The position numbers and the translations under genes are program-made. From the NCBI GenBank assembly GCA_949752745.1, contig OX457026.1, positions 69,186,591-69,250,590 on the forward strand: DNA of 64,000 nucleotides. The letters run 5' to 3'. Origin of the DNA: Protula sp. h YS-2021. Its lineage: Eukaryota; Annelida; Polychaeta; Sabellida; Serpulidae. Each line of letters starts with the position of its first letter. Positions within the stretch are counted from its first letter, which is position 1. Positions 9,985-20,634 of the stretch are shown here, piece by piece. Under the pieces are notes generated by a model. The model was not told the DNA's origin, ran no database searches, and saw only the letters and a program-made list of their open reading frames with translations.

Positions 9985-10765
9985 AAACAGAACAGTTCGG
10001 GCTTATAACACACACTTTTAATCGACACTTATTTTGTTTCTTGTTTTTGTAAAAGAAAAACAAATGTCTCCCTGACTAAACCAATAATCCCCAATAAAAA
10101 TTTTCCATTTTTTTACTGAAATAAAAGATTCAGGGAGAGGGGGGTTAATTTTATCTAGCACAGCCACTTTTATTAGCCAACAATTTGCAAACAAAAACAA
10201 GCGTTTCCCTCGGATAAACCTTGAACAAAGTTTTATTTGAACAAGTTTATGCTGTTTTCACAATAATAAGACCTTTTACCTTATATAAATGTATCTGAAT
10301 AAATATATCTCATGTGCCCAAGAGTCGGGTTGCGTATCAGCTTTTTGAAGGCTTGAATTGTGGGTATTCCAATCCTTTTTTTTCTATACAAGTCCAGGTA
10401 CAGCTTTTTTCCGGGTCTGGAAGATGGTCACTAAAAGAGATTTTACTGTACGTCTTTTTTATCCGAGTCTGGAAGGTGGTCGTTAAAACGGGTTTTCCTG
10501 TATGGTACTTTTTCCCGGATCTGGAAGTTCAAGAAAGCAGACAGGTTTTACCGCACGTCTCTGTATTCGAATTTGAAAGGGTTCACGGCAAACAGGTTTT
10601 ATTTTACGCCATTACGCCGGGTCTGGATGGTGCACGATACATCCCCAATTCCCTACTTTATTGGTGATTTTTTTTGCTCACCCCCTCCCCTCCCCCGGCC
10701 ATCTAATGTAGTTGCGACTCTAAAAGTAACCCTAACCCTATTACCCAAGGTTACGGTAAGGAACG
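9985..10765 (+). repeat. Dispersed ~770-bp repeat, copy A (uninterrupted)
   Basis: This block aligns from end to end with 13620-15305. Shared landmarks are the start (GGCTTATA...CACA), AAAGTTTTATTTGAACAAG, CCCATGTGCCCA-like sequence, and the end (GTTGCGACTCTAAA). Its centre (10370-10640) is a minisatellite of about five ~48-bp units of the type GGTCACTAAAACAGGTTTTA plus CTGTACGTCTTTTTATCCGG. No coding capacity is seen. It is probably a non-autonomous transposable element of unidentified class. Confidence 0.7.
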
Positions 10766-11495
10766 GTAAGGAAGTGCAGTTATAGCCATGACAAATTACC
10801 TTGTCTTCTCATCGGCCAAAAAGAAAAAAAAACACTAGAAACGCATTCATCATAGCTATGCAACATATGACTCATATGCCAAAAGTGTGGGTTCCATGTC
10901 ATAACACAAGATATGAAATGACCCACTTCAAAAGTGAAAAAATGCTTCCAGGTACTGCGAACAATGATAACCGTCACATAACCACTCCAATATATGAAAC
11001 AATTTGGTAACCAAATGAAAAAGGTTTACGGTGAAAAGAACAATAGTTAGACCTGCATGGCCTGTAAATACGACCGTAACATTCCACGGTTAGTCGCTTT
11101 ATTTCTAAGTTGTGCGTAAGGTCTTCAGGCCATTCTTATCCCTCCCTCTGACTAACACGTAAGTGGGACGAGTGAGTGGGGGAGGGGGTGTTTTCTCAAA
11201 CATCAACCTGAATCAAATGCGTTATATTTATTGACATAAACATACAATTAGGTGTTTATTTTTAGCAGCCTGTTACAGCAGATAAAGGCGTAATAGCTGT
11301 AGATGAGTAACGCAGAAAAAGGTCAATTATAGGCAATGTAAGAAATAATCAGGGATCGATAACTGTGTTGCTACTGTTTTCAAGTATTCTATAGAATCTT
11401 CTGCAAAACGCTGAAATACCTAGCGTAGTTAATAACTAGGCTTAGTTAACAAAACAGTCGATAAAACGGTAAAAGTAGGGGGGGGGGGGGGCTAT
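10766..11495. other. Intergenic, nothing recognised
   Basis: AT-rich sequence with short G runs near 11170-11190 and 11478-11490. I see no splice-consistent exon, RNA gene or element end. Confidence 0.5.
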
Positions 11496-11539
11496 GTTAT
11501 ATTTGACGACTTTAAAATATATGACGCAAAATTTTTTAC

Positions 11540-12265
11540 GCAGCGACGTCATACACCTTTCTTTATTTCCGTACGAGTTTAATGTTAAACACAAACCGTG
11601 CGACTTATCCAAGGAATAACTACACAAAGTTTGAAGTCGGTTCAACTTTCCGCTATCGTGATATTTTGCTTAACAACAGAGAACTTTTTTACGTAATGAC
11701 GTCATATGCTTTTTTGTTCTTGCTACTCCGGACACAATTTGACAGAATCGTTCAGACTTGCCAAGCAACATTCCCACCAACTTTTAGCATTCTCAGATGT
11801 TCAACAGCTGACGAACCTTACATGCACGATTTAACGTAATGAAGTCCTACGCCTTTCTTAATTTCGCTACACGCGTCAAAAGTTGAAACAGCCGTCCAAC
11901 TGTCTCAAGGAATATACATATAAAATTTGAAGTCGATATGACTTATCGCGATATTTTTCACACAAGATCACATATGTTCAAAAATTTTTTTTTACGTGAT
12001 CACGTCATGCGCTGAATTCGTTCGTTCTGGAGTAAAAATTTGATAGATTCTTTCCCTCCTACCAAGCAGTAGTCTCATCAAATTGGAACTTTCTCCACTG
12101 TTCAGCGGTTGGGAAATTATGCTATAAAAGTTTTATTCTCAGGACGTCATATGCCTGCCATAATAAAGTAACATGCTTAAAAGTTGAAAGAACCGACCCA
12201 CCTAAGGAATAAACAGGTGAGGTTTGACGTCGATCCGACTTGTGGTTCTCGGGATATTTTACACA
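11540..12265 (+). repeat. Diverged tandem repeat, ~297-bp period, three copies
   Basis: The blocks at about 11544-11670, 11838-11960 and 12140-12262 align: GACGTCAT-type start, then a CAAGGAATA...TTTGAAGTCG core, then TATCGNGATATTTT. The connecting sequences also align between units. Each unit begins with a CRE-like GACGTCAT or a decayed form, and further copies occur at mid-unit (ATGACGTCATATGC near 11697, GATCACGTCATG near 11998). No open frame persists across the copies. Confidence 0.7.
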
Positions 12266-12299
12266 TATTTTGTTCACAAGAATACCACACAGACAAACG

Positions 12300-12315
12300 T
12301 ACACACACACACAGA
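12300..12315. repeat. Short CA microsatellite
   Basis: A run of ACACACACACAC closes the 297-bp repeat block. Confidence 0.6.
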
Positions 12316-12904
12316 AACTACAAAGACTCCATGTCTCCCCATTGTCGTGGGGCATAATTCTGAAGCATAGTATTTTGTAAAGATATTACGTTATAAACTA
12401 CCGATAAATCATGTTGAGAAATCAAAATTTACTGTTCTTTTATCAAAGATTGAAAAAGAGTTGAACAGTGTAAATGCTTGTCTTTTGGCAAGCGGAAAAT
12501 GAGAATGTTTGAAAATTTAATTCGTTTCCAAATACTCATTTAAAATGTCAGTACTTCAGAATTGAATAACCTACCGATATTTCATTTTTTTAATTATGTT
12601 ATTTGCTATTTATTATTATCCATTTTTTTTATTTCTATTGACAATGTTTCGATTTCTACAATTTTCGATTCATCGATAGTCTATTCCGGAATAGACTACC
12701 AAAACATCTCTGGTTTCTTATGCTTCAGAATTCTTATTTTAAACTAGAGCCTCAGGAAGACAAGATTGCCTGTCTCGTGCGGATGACCTATGAAATCGGT
12801 GCTGAAGTGGGTTTACATACTGTCACTTTCATCACGTTTTTCATTATATATAACCGGGGATTTTAAAAGAATTATATAAGAAAAAAAATCGGGACTCGGG
12901 AGAA

Positions 12905-12907
<3 letters not shown>

Positions 12908-12991
<84 letters not shown>
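12908..12991. repeat. (AT)n microsatellite
   Basis: About 42 uninterrupted AT dinucleotides. The sequence is self-complementary and can extrude a cruciform. Confidence 0.97.
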
Positions 12992-12994
<3 letters not shown>

Positions 12995-13206
12995 CTTCTG
13001 TGTGGAAAGTTTCTAAATACTGGGTTTATAGATTCTGAGCACTTGTCTGGACAAAATTTAAACGTCTAAGCGGTAAATATGAAAACATTTATCTGCTTTC
13101 GAAAATTGCCGATTCGTCAATTTAATGTTGTTTTGACGTGCGCAAAAAAAAAAAAAAAAATAAAGAAAACATCACATGAAGAGTATTATTCTAAAACTTA
13201 TTAAAT

Positions 13207-13392
13207 TCAATTAAATAAATCCAATCCAATCAATCTGCAGCAGGGACCGCGTTTTGGAAAACAAAAAGATTTACAATGCCGCCAATACGCCAATTTTTGA
13301 GAATTCTGTTCTGTATTATTTAGGTACACATTTCTCTCATTATCAATGCCTGGCATGCGAACAGTCTTTTCCATCTGCATGGGCGACGCCAT
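13207..13392 (-). CDS. Possible first coding exon of an unidentified minus-strand gene
   Basis: The ATG at 13392 sits in AATCAAGATGGCGTCGCCC, which combines a strong Kozak context with a YY1-like CAAGATGGCG element typical of animal housekeeping promoters at the start codon. The reading frame (MASPMQMEKTVRMPGIDNER...) is open for 61 codons. A possible donor GTAAAT lies after codon ~44. I do not recognise the product and no second exon was found at lower coordinates, so this is a weak call resting on promoter context. Confidence 0.3.
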   Translation of the reverse strand: MASPMQMEKTVRMPGIDNERNVYLNNTEQNSQKLAYWRHCKSFCFPKRGPCCRLIGLDLFN

Positions 13393-13470
13393 CTTGATTG
13401 CATCAAGCTATCTGCACTGTGATTTTCTGGCAGTCACGTAACACGTGACTGCTTTAGGCCAATCGCTTGT
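13393..13470 (-). promoter_or_regulatory. Candidate promoter: E-box palindrome and CCAAT box
   Basis: The arms GCAGTCACGT (13430-13439) and ACGTGACTGC (13443-13452) form a perfect 10-bp inverted repeat around AAC, containing CACGTG. A CCAAT box (ATTGG on the minus strand) lies at 13459-13463. They lie 40-70 bases upstream of the minus-strand ATG at 13392, where core promoter elements would be expected. Confidence 0.4.
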
Positions 13471-13619
13471 CTTGTTTCAATCTAATTTTCATGTGTCCTC
13501 GGGCAACTTTCAACTGAATGTTCAACTTTCAAATCCATCAAAAAACGCATGGGCGAGAAAAACTGCCATCAAAGTGCCAAAATTTGGCGAACCACAAAAA
13601 AACTAGAGCGGTCAGTGCG

Positions 13620-15305
13620 CACAGAACATGACAGTACAGGCTTATATCACAAACTTTCAATCTACATCTTTTAATTTTCCTGTTTATGTAAACAAAAACA
13701 AATGTCTCACCGACTAAGCCCATAATTCTCAAATAACCATTTTCCAGTTTTCTTTTTTTTTCCCCGAAAGCTCTTTCACAAAGTTTTATTTGAACAAGTT
13801 TGTACTATTTTCAGAATACAGACGAAACCGGTTAATCGCATAGCCAATTTGCCAAGCCCTGTTATGCGTTTATCCGATATATGCGTTTATCCGGAGTACT
13901 CTTGCCGTGCCTATTTTTTCATTTGCGGTAGTTATTAAACGTGCACCCCCGCCCCTCCTCATCCCCGCATTTGAGAAACTTTGTTATCCAATTCTTTTAT
14001 TAGTAGTATTTTATCCAAGAGACTTAGGTCTTCTGTTTTGATTTACTTTCTGCCATTTTGACGAATTAAGCATAACCGACACAGTTTCGAACTATAAATG
14101 GTAAAATTTCTTCTTGGTAATACTTAAATGATGACCTTGCGCTCACGGTTATCTGAGGCAACGTGGGGATAAAGGGTTTCGGGCCATTATTTGGTGAGAG
14201 CACGGGAGGTGGGGATTAGAAGTTGCAGGCCATTATCTTATCTAGCGTCAGCTAAGGCAGTGTGGGGATTAAGGATAAAGGTCATTATCTAGTGAGAGCT
14301 GAGAGAGTGCGGTGATTAAGAGTTCGAGACTTACTGTTAACAACCGCAAATGGGGTTGGTACATGTACACAATGGGTCAAGCAAACAGAAAACAATGCAT
14401 TAGTTTGCTTTAAGTGTGGCACTGTTTCGATAGTCAACCAGAATTATGCAATTAACCGGTGTGCTTCCTATTTTAACGTGAAAAAGCTATGCGTTTATCC
14501 AGTTTATGCGATTAAGCGGTATGCAATTATCCGGTTAATTTTCCAAAAGATAGCGTTGGAAATCGTTTGGGATTTGCAAATAATATGCAGTTAACCGATT
14601 TATGCGTTTAACCGGTATGCGATTAAGTGATTTCATCTGTAATACCTTTCACCTTATGTAAATGTATCCCATGTGCCCAGCAGTTGGATTGTGTATCACT
14701 TTTATCCAATTTTTGAAGCGGGAGAAGGGTGTGGTACGTAACTTGACTTGTGGGTATTTCAATCCTCTTTTTCATACAAGTTTAGGTTTAGATGTTTTAT
14801 CTGGGTCTAAAAAGTGGTCACTTCAGAGGTTTTGCTGTACGTCTTTTTTTATCTAGTTCCAGATAGTGGTCACTAAAACAAGTTTTACTGTACGTCCTTT
14901 TTATCCCGGGTTCGAAGTTGGTCATTACAGCAGTATTACCGCACGTACTTTTTTTATCCGGGGCTGGAAGGTGGTCACTGCAAACAGGTTTTACTTTACG
15001 TCTTTTTATTCGGATCTTGAAGGTGGCAGTTGAAATATGTTTACCACGGTTCGCGCTGGGTTCTCAGGAAAGTGAGCCAAAAAGGGAAAGTGCGACTCAG
15101 TTGGGTCCAGAAAACTCGGTGGGTTCCGAAAAAGTGAGTCATTTCGTAAAAAAATGCCCAAAAAGTGGACAAAAACCCCGCCAACGCGAATCCTGTTTAC
15201 CGAAAGTTTTTTTTTATAACCTAACCAACCCTCAGCCTCCGGCCCAGCTCCTAATGTAGCTGCGACTCTAAAGGCAACCCTGCCCATTTCAGCCAACGTT
15301 ACTCT
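13620..15305 (+). repeat. Dispersed ~770-bp repeat, copy B, interrupted by a MITE
   Basis: The parts 13620-13818 and 14640-15305 align with the two halves of copy A at 9985-10765. The ~48-bp minisatellite (14750-15050) is also present, again with CTGTACGTCTTTTT repeats. The interruption is the inverted-repeat element at 13819-14639. No gene is seen in it. Confidence 0.7.
13819..14639. mobile_element. Non-autonomous pogo/Tigger-like MITE
   Basis: The ends are CAGACGAAACCGG... and ...GTGATTTCATCTG, which match as ~27-bp terminal inverted repeats (TTAATCGCATA conserved in both). The element is flanked by TA on both sides (13817-13818 and 14640-14641), and the empty site exists in repeat copy A. 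TA target duplication with CAG termini fits the pogo/Tigger branch of Tc1/mariner. Inside, the motif ATGCGTTTATCCG / TGCGATTAAGCGG recurs near both ends, as subterminal transposase-binding repeats often do. There is no transposase ORF. Confidence 0.75.
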
Positions 15306-15528
15306 GGCTAATTTTGATCAAAATACCAAGTAAAATAAAAGCTGTGTGGGGGAGCATTCTTGCCAATTTTCAAATTAATTGGGCCAGAAATGTAGGAAGA
15401 GTAGCATCTTGAAAAAAAACTGTCTCGAAACACACACATAACAGACGAAGAATTATTGCTGGCTGCATCCCACTGACGAAAGACGGCTGGGTAAGAAAAA
15501 AAACAACTCCGCAAAAAAGATCTATATT
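15306..15528. other. Spacer with no recognised feature
   Basis: Short AT-rich stretch between repeat copy B and the end of the TIM10 terminal exon. Confidence 0.5.
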
Positions 15529-16184
15529 TTTATTGCATTTTATGTACCAACAAAGATTTTTTTATCATCCTATTCAACACGTCTTCTTCTACAAGTAGTC
15601 TGTGCACTGAGCGGAGGCATCCTCAACATTGCTCACGGGCATCTTTTACTTCCACTAGACTTTGTCTTTACGACATGCGACACATACATATAATGCGAGA
15701 GGGGATTCCTTTTCGCTCTTTTATGATACACATTACACACACAGCCAGGCTCACTGCCACCTACACTCTGCACATACCTGAACGTCATACATCATGAGAA
15801 TGATAACAAACTAGTGTGTTCCAAGCCTTCAACACTTAACATAACAAACGATTTAAAAAATAAGAGCTGCAGTTTTCTTTTCCGATCTTTTTCCGGCAAT
15901 TCCATGTTTCGGTGAACAGCTGCAATGACTAGCCACACATGCCAACCAGGCAAGACCCTAAAACACCTCTCTCACACCATCACTTAGTCTGTGGCATCTG
16001 CGCCTGCATGCCCTGCATGCGTTTTTGTCCTTCCTGCATTTCTATGCCAAACTTGGCATCTATTTGCTTCTGTATTTCCACGTATTTCGTCACGCATCTG
16101 TCCAGGCACGTCGCTTCGCCTTTGTTTAACTCACCCTCGATGTATTTGGGAGAGACACATTTCTTTTGGCAGGTTGAGGTCATT
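15529..16184 (-). CDS. TIMM10: TIM10 terminal exon (mitochondrial small Tim chaperone)
   Basis: On the minus strand an acceptor (TTTATTTATTTTAG, ending at 16185) precedes an exon whose first base completes an Arg codon. It then reads MTSTCQKKC...CLDRCVTKY and stops at 15980. The two CX3C motifs, 16 residues apart, are the signature of small Tim proteins. The context RMTS-C-x3-C and KGE-x2-CLDRC-V-KY matches animal Tim10. Tim10 with Tim9 forms the intermembrane-space hexamer that carries hydrophobic precursors to the TIM22 complex. A minus-strand AATAAA at 15529-15534 gives a ~450-base 3' UTR. The preceding exon (about 20-25 residues with the EMMADMYN-type helix) was not found at higher coordinates, so the gene is only partly annotated. 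A processed or truncated copy is possible. Confidence 0.85.
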
Positions 16185-18305
16185 CTAAAATAAATAAATA
16201 TGACTGAACAATTTCGGTTGAACATTATTTGATTCTGGCAAACGATATAATCCTATATGGCAAACCTGCAGACTAAGATGAAGCTCCTTCCGCCTCCCAA
16301 CCTCCCTCCCCAACAACCCCGCCCCCACCCCCACCCCCGTCCGAATTTTTTTAGGATCAACAGAAAAAAGTCAGCCTGTAACCGTTACTTCCCCGAACCG
16401 CTACATGTGTAACAAGATCATGGAAGTCGGTTAAACAGATTAATAAAATTCCGATTACGTGAATAGCTCATCACCTACGTCCCCTTCATCCTCGAAACAG
16501 TAATATAATTCGGACCTATAAGATGTTGCAGGAATTGTATAAGTAATATCAAATTACTTATAAATTTGAGAAATTTAAAGGATGAAATGTTGCAAGAAAA
16601 ACGGGCTTCATTTGAAGACATGAAACTTATGTTTTCTCAAAAATATTGCAACTCTTCACCTAATATTAATTTAATTATTTTCCCATTTTGAAGTTTATCG
16701 CAGCTATACTTGTTTGTTTGTATATAAATTGTAAATCTCCCTTAGTGCTACGTCCCCACAGCGCAAACTTGAATATGAGGGTGCTAAATAAAATTTCCCT
16801 TAACAAAAAAGAAGCCTAATTTTTATTGTTTTATTGACGAAGCAAGAGCTGCTGACACCATTCCAAACAACCCACTGACAACCTAGGAATACTGCAGGCC
16901 AAGAAGAAATAGTTTTCTTGGTGTTACAATATGGCCAGTAAGGCAGAGCGAAGGCTCGTTTCCCCTCATCAACAGCCCGTTTATGAAAATGTCTACTTCC
17001 GGGTGTATTAAAGCAGGATTTGTGTGCCTGAAGATTTCTATATTGCTTTGTCACACGTCTAGTTTCTACCAAGGTGCCCGTCCCGGGTTCATAATTTGCT
17101 TCACTATTGTAAATGGCTGTACTTATATTTGGTCACAAAAATATGGCCTGTATATCTTTGAATATTCGGTTCGTTACGCATTCGACTCTGAATCGCTAGC
17201 TTCTGTTAAACGCAAAAATCGATTCGTAGTCACTCGGGTAAAAATGAAAAAAAAAAAAAAATGGATACAAGAAATATATCAAAACTAGCTTTACAAATAC
17301 CACTTGGAACTTTTTTTTTTTTAATTTCAAAAACTTTCGGAATACCATACGGGTAATTACAACACTGCTCTCCGGTGTAAAAAAAAATTGAAATTTAGGT
17401 AAAATCTCTATGGTTTCTTTTATTATAAATCCGGTCACTTTCAACATTCGGTGCGGTCAACTGTGTTAATAGCGAAATATCTTGCGAGTTTTAGCTTCTT
17501 TATCTTGCCACAAATTTGTGCAAAATACTGTTCGAAAACATTTATTATTTATTTATATTTTTGATGTTTATTTGCCCGTCACTTGCCCATCAGTGGTTGA
17601 ATCAGGGTTAGAATGTCTCCGCCCAAAATGTCTCTGTGTGTGAGAAGGGGTCAAAATCTCTCCAACCAGAATGTTTCCAGAAATGAAAGCAGATAAAATA
17701 TTGCAATCGATTGTAAACTGTAGTACTCCCAGCAATGGTAAATAAAATTGCTTTTGTTTGCAATTAAAATCTGTTATTCTTCTATTGCAATTGATTCTCA
17801 GGTAATCAAAAGTAATCTAAACTGCGGCGAATTATATGTCTCCACACATTTGACTCGTTTACTGCAATATGTTCCCCAGTAATCAAACGAGAAGACTGTG
17901 CTGTATGTGCGGTGATTGAACAAGTAAGTATTTGTTAAACACAAGCAGGCCCCAACCGCCCCCAAATTTATAGGGGTATAAAGCGATGACGTACAGAGGG
18001 AAACCCACCACCTATAGGCCCGAATCCGAAGGGTTGGGGCCCAACAAGACATCCGCGTCGAACCACCACGCAAGAATATATGTAAAGAATATAGCCGCAC
18101 TACAGTGACGCTTGAAGACTGTACGTAGGCAGAGGGGAGGGTCGTAGAACCCGTCCCCAAGTTTCTGGATGGAATCGCACACAACATCCGCTGGATCCCG
18201 ACGAACCGAGAAAAAATCGTTAAGCCGATGAAAAGACTTATCGTATTGCAGATGCAGTTACAAGCTTTTATACTAGCAGATACAGTGTTACTTAGTGTTA
18301 CTTCT
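16185..18305. other. Intron or intergenic stretch with a dispersed repeat and no firm gene
   Basis: Contains C-runs near 16310-16340, and a block at 17330-17460 that resembles 22180-22300 inside the ALG14 intron (ATACGGGT...AAAAATTGAA...AAAATCTCT). A 175-codon open stretch on the minus strand at 17798-18325 has no recognisable domain. Two minus-strand AATAAA motifs lie at ~16822-16835, behind an open stretch at 16800-17072 that could be a terminal exon of an unidentified gene. None of these is strong enough to call. Confidence 0.4.
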
Positions 18306-18309
18306 TTTT

Positions 18310-18740
18310 TCGTGCTAGCAGTCACAGTGTTGGTCAGATTTAGTATAAGCTTTCTTCTAGTAGAGTAATAGTGCTTTGTATTGGTAAAACAGAGCGCGCT
18401 TTTGAAACTGTAATAAAATTGTATTCGTTTGTGTATTGCATAAAATATGATGCTATACGTTAGCCACTATTACCAGAGAATAAATTCTGCAGCGGAAACG
18501 TTATTGGCCACCCCCCTTTCAACAGAGACATTATGCGCGGAGACTGACCCAGCTGTGTTGGTTAGATTTTGGCTCTAGTGTTAATCTGCCTTCCGTAAAG
18601 TAATGGTGCTTTGTATTGTTAAAACATAGTTCATGTGCTTTTGAAACTGTAATAAACTTGTGCCTTATTTATTCGTTTATGTATTGGAGAAAAAGTGATG
18701 AAATATGTGGTCAATATTACCGGAGAATAAATTCCAGGGG
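18310..18740 (+). repeat. Diverged direct duplication, ~190-bp unit
   Basis: 18310-18500 and 18548-18740 align: TGTTGGT(C/T)AGATT, GTGCTTTGTATTG, CTTTTGAAACTGTAATAAA, and ATTACC(A/G)GAGAATAAATTC. Each copy has two AATAAA motifs. A G/C-rich spot with 14 C's follows at 18833-18852. No coding frame is evident. Confidence 0.65.
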
Positions 18741-20634
18741 TCGGTCCAGTCTCGGGCTCGTCGAAATCGACGAAAAATTTTGAGCTGGAAAGTTTGTATG
18801 ATAGCGAGCGAAGCGAGTAATGTACCAGCTAGCCCCCCGCCCCCCCCCCCCCCGAAAGCTCAACTGCGCTGTGAGCCTCCCGAAAGCTCTACTTTTTTAG
18901 ACACTCAGAGCTGCGATTTGAACTATTTTAAGCACACAATTTCGATCTTGCAATATGCATAACTTAGCTGTACGAGTTTCAAATTGTGATTAACCATTGC
19001 GAGAAAATAAACAGAAAACAACATAGGTGGGGCGGAACGGAGAACGGACTGAGGAGCAAGTCAAATAAAGTATGCCTTTGTGCTTTGAGAAATGCGCGGC
19101 ATTTACCTTTAATACATGTCTATATAATATATTGTGACAACCACAGTAAGCAGTACTCGTATCTGAAAGAAACTCACCCGCTTCCAAAACAAGATATATA
19201 TATATATATAGTCCTAGATGACTCTTGTGGTCTCCCTATGACAGCAAGAGTCATAGTTCCTATAATAGGAAATGTCATTGATGTCAATTTTCAGATCTCG
19301 GCACACGACTGGGGCCAACGGGATTATTTTAGAAAGGGTGCATCACATAAATAACCCAATTATAAATTATGACGCACAAGTTTCATGGCCAGATAACATT
19401 TTTTTACTGAGAAAAATATGTGTTTTCTTGAGATCAGGATATCGAATCCCTCATTATCGTGCACAACAACAGTGAATCCACAGTGGCAAAACCACGTTTT
19501 ACTGTAGTTTGGGAGTTTCGCTGAGGTCGAAAATAATGCGCCAGGGTAAAAAGCCTGCCAGTTCGAGCCTCGTTGTCCTTGAATGTACTTCGAAAGATCC
19601 AGTGCCTCGACAATTGGGATCAGTGGCCATTTCTATTGTAGGAACTGTGACCCTTTCTGTGTTAGGAAGATAGAAAGCGTCCGCTGGGACTAATTAATAT
19701 ACTCGTATATATTGCAAAATTCAGTTGATCTCGAAGACCACAAATTTCGGCTCAAAAACAACGAAAAAAACGGCCCCTGAAATTCTGGCATTATGGAAGG
19801 AGACATTTTAAGTGAGCACCTTTTGATAACAACGGGCTTCTCAAAATTATCGCACAAGACCTTTCAATTTTCGGTCAATCCCATAATATCGCTCAAATTC
19901 GTGAGGCAGTTTGCTACCTATTCAGCATGTCTGAAAATGCTTCCTGTTCTATAGATGCAGTTAACATTTGTAGTGTCTGATCATCATATTGTACTGGATT
20001 TGACATAACTGATAGCTTTAAATTAATATTTCTTTGAGAGTTCAAATTCACGTGAAAACATTTGCTATATATCGAGCAGATTCAATATTCGTTGTAACTA
20101 TCCCCATTTGGGTCTGTTGCACCTTGCAGGTTAGAGGCCCGAATTTCTAATATACAGAGTAGATGCGAGCAGAGATTTTTATGCTCTATGTTCTAAAAAA
20201 TTAGTTTTTTAAGTTAGTTTAGCTGAAAAGGCTAAAAGCAAACTTAAAACAAAATCTTAATTTAAAGAATTATGATATTTGATCGGTATAAACATTCGGA
20301 AAATAATTAAATTTCCATAAATATTGTACACAATTTACATATATTTAAAAGCGTTACCATATAGTTTTCACAATATATCTTTTGTATAACTTACAACCAG
20401 AATTCTACAACAAGATGTGAGAATATGACACAAACTTACATGACGCCTGTAAGCCAAGCCCTCTCTTCTTATGTACCGGGGCTTCGGGAGTGTCGAAATA
20501 CAACCTTACAAAATAACCATTCACTGGACCCATTGACACATTAATTAATTTAGTAATAAATAAATTGCTTTTGAGGCCAACGAATAATTAAAATCTTCTT
20601 TTCTTGAAATCCAAATTTTCAACAGATTGGTGTT
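18741..20634. other. Intergenic region upstream of ALG14
   Basis: Holds a C-run (18833-18852), a short (AT)n at 19196-19210, and otherwise AT-rich sequence. TTTTCAACAG just before the ALG14 ATG (ending 20625) looks like a splice acceptor, so a non-coding first exon may lie in this stretch. No other gene is recognised. Confidence 0.5.

Noticed and set aside
16800..17072. Possible terminal exon of a small mitochondrial-type protein on the minus strand
   Set aside because: An acceptor-like TCTTCAG and two AATAAA signals are present, but the frame runs through the polyadenylation signals and matches no family I could name.
17798..18325. 175-codon minus-strand ORF
   Set aside because: No domain, odd composition, overlaps a repeat-like block, and no splice or promoter support.
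19551..19585. tRNA-like B-box (AGTTCGAGCCT)
   Set aside because: No matching A box or cloverleaf could be formed around it.
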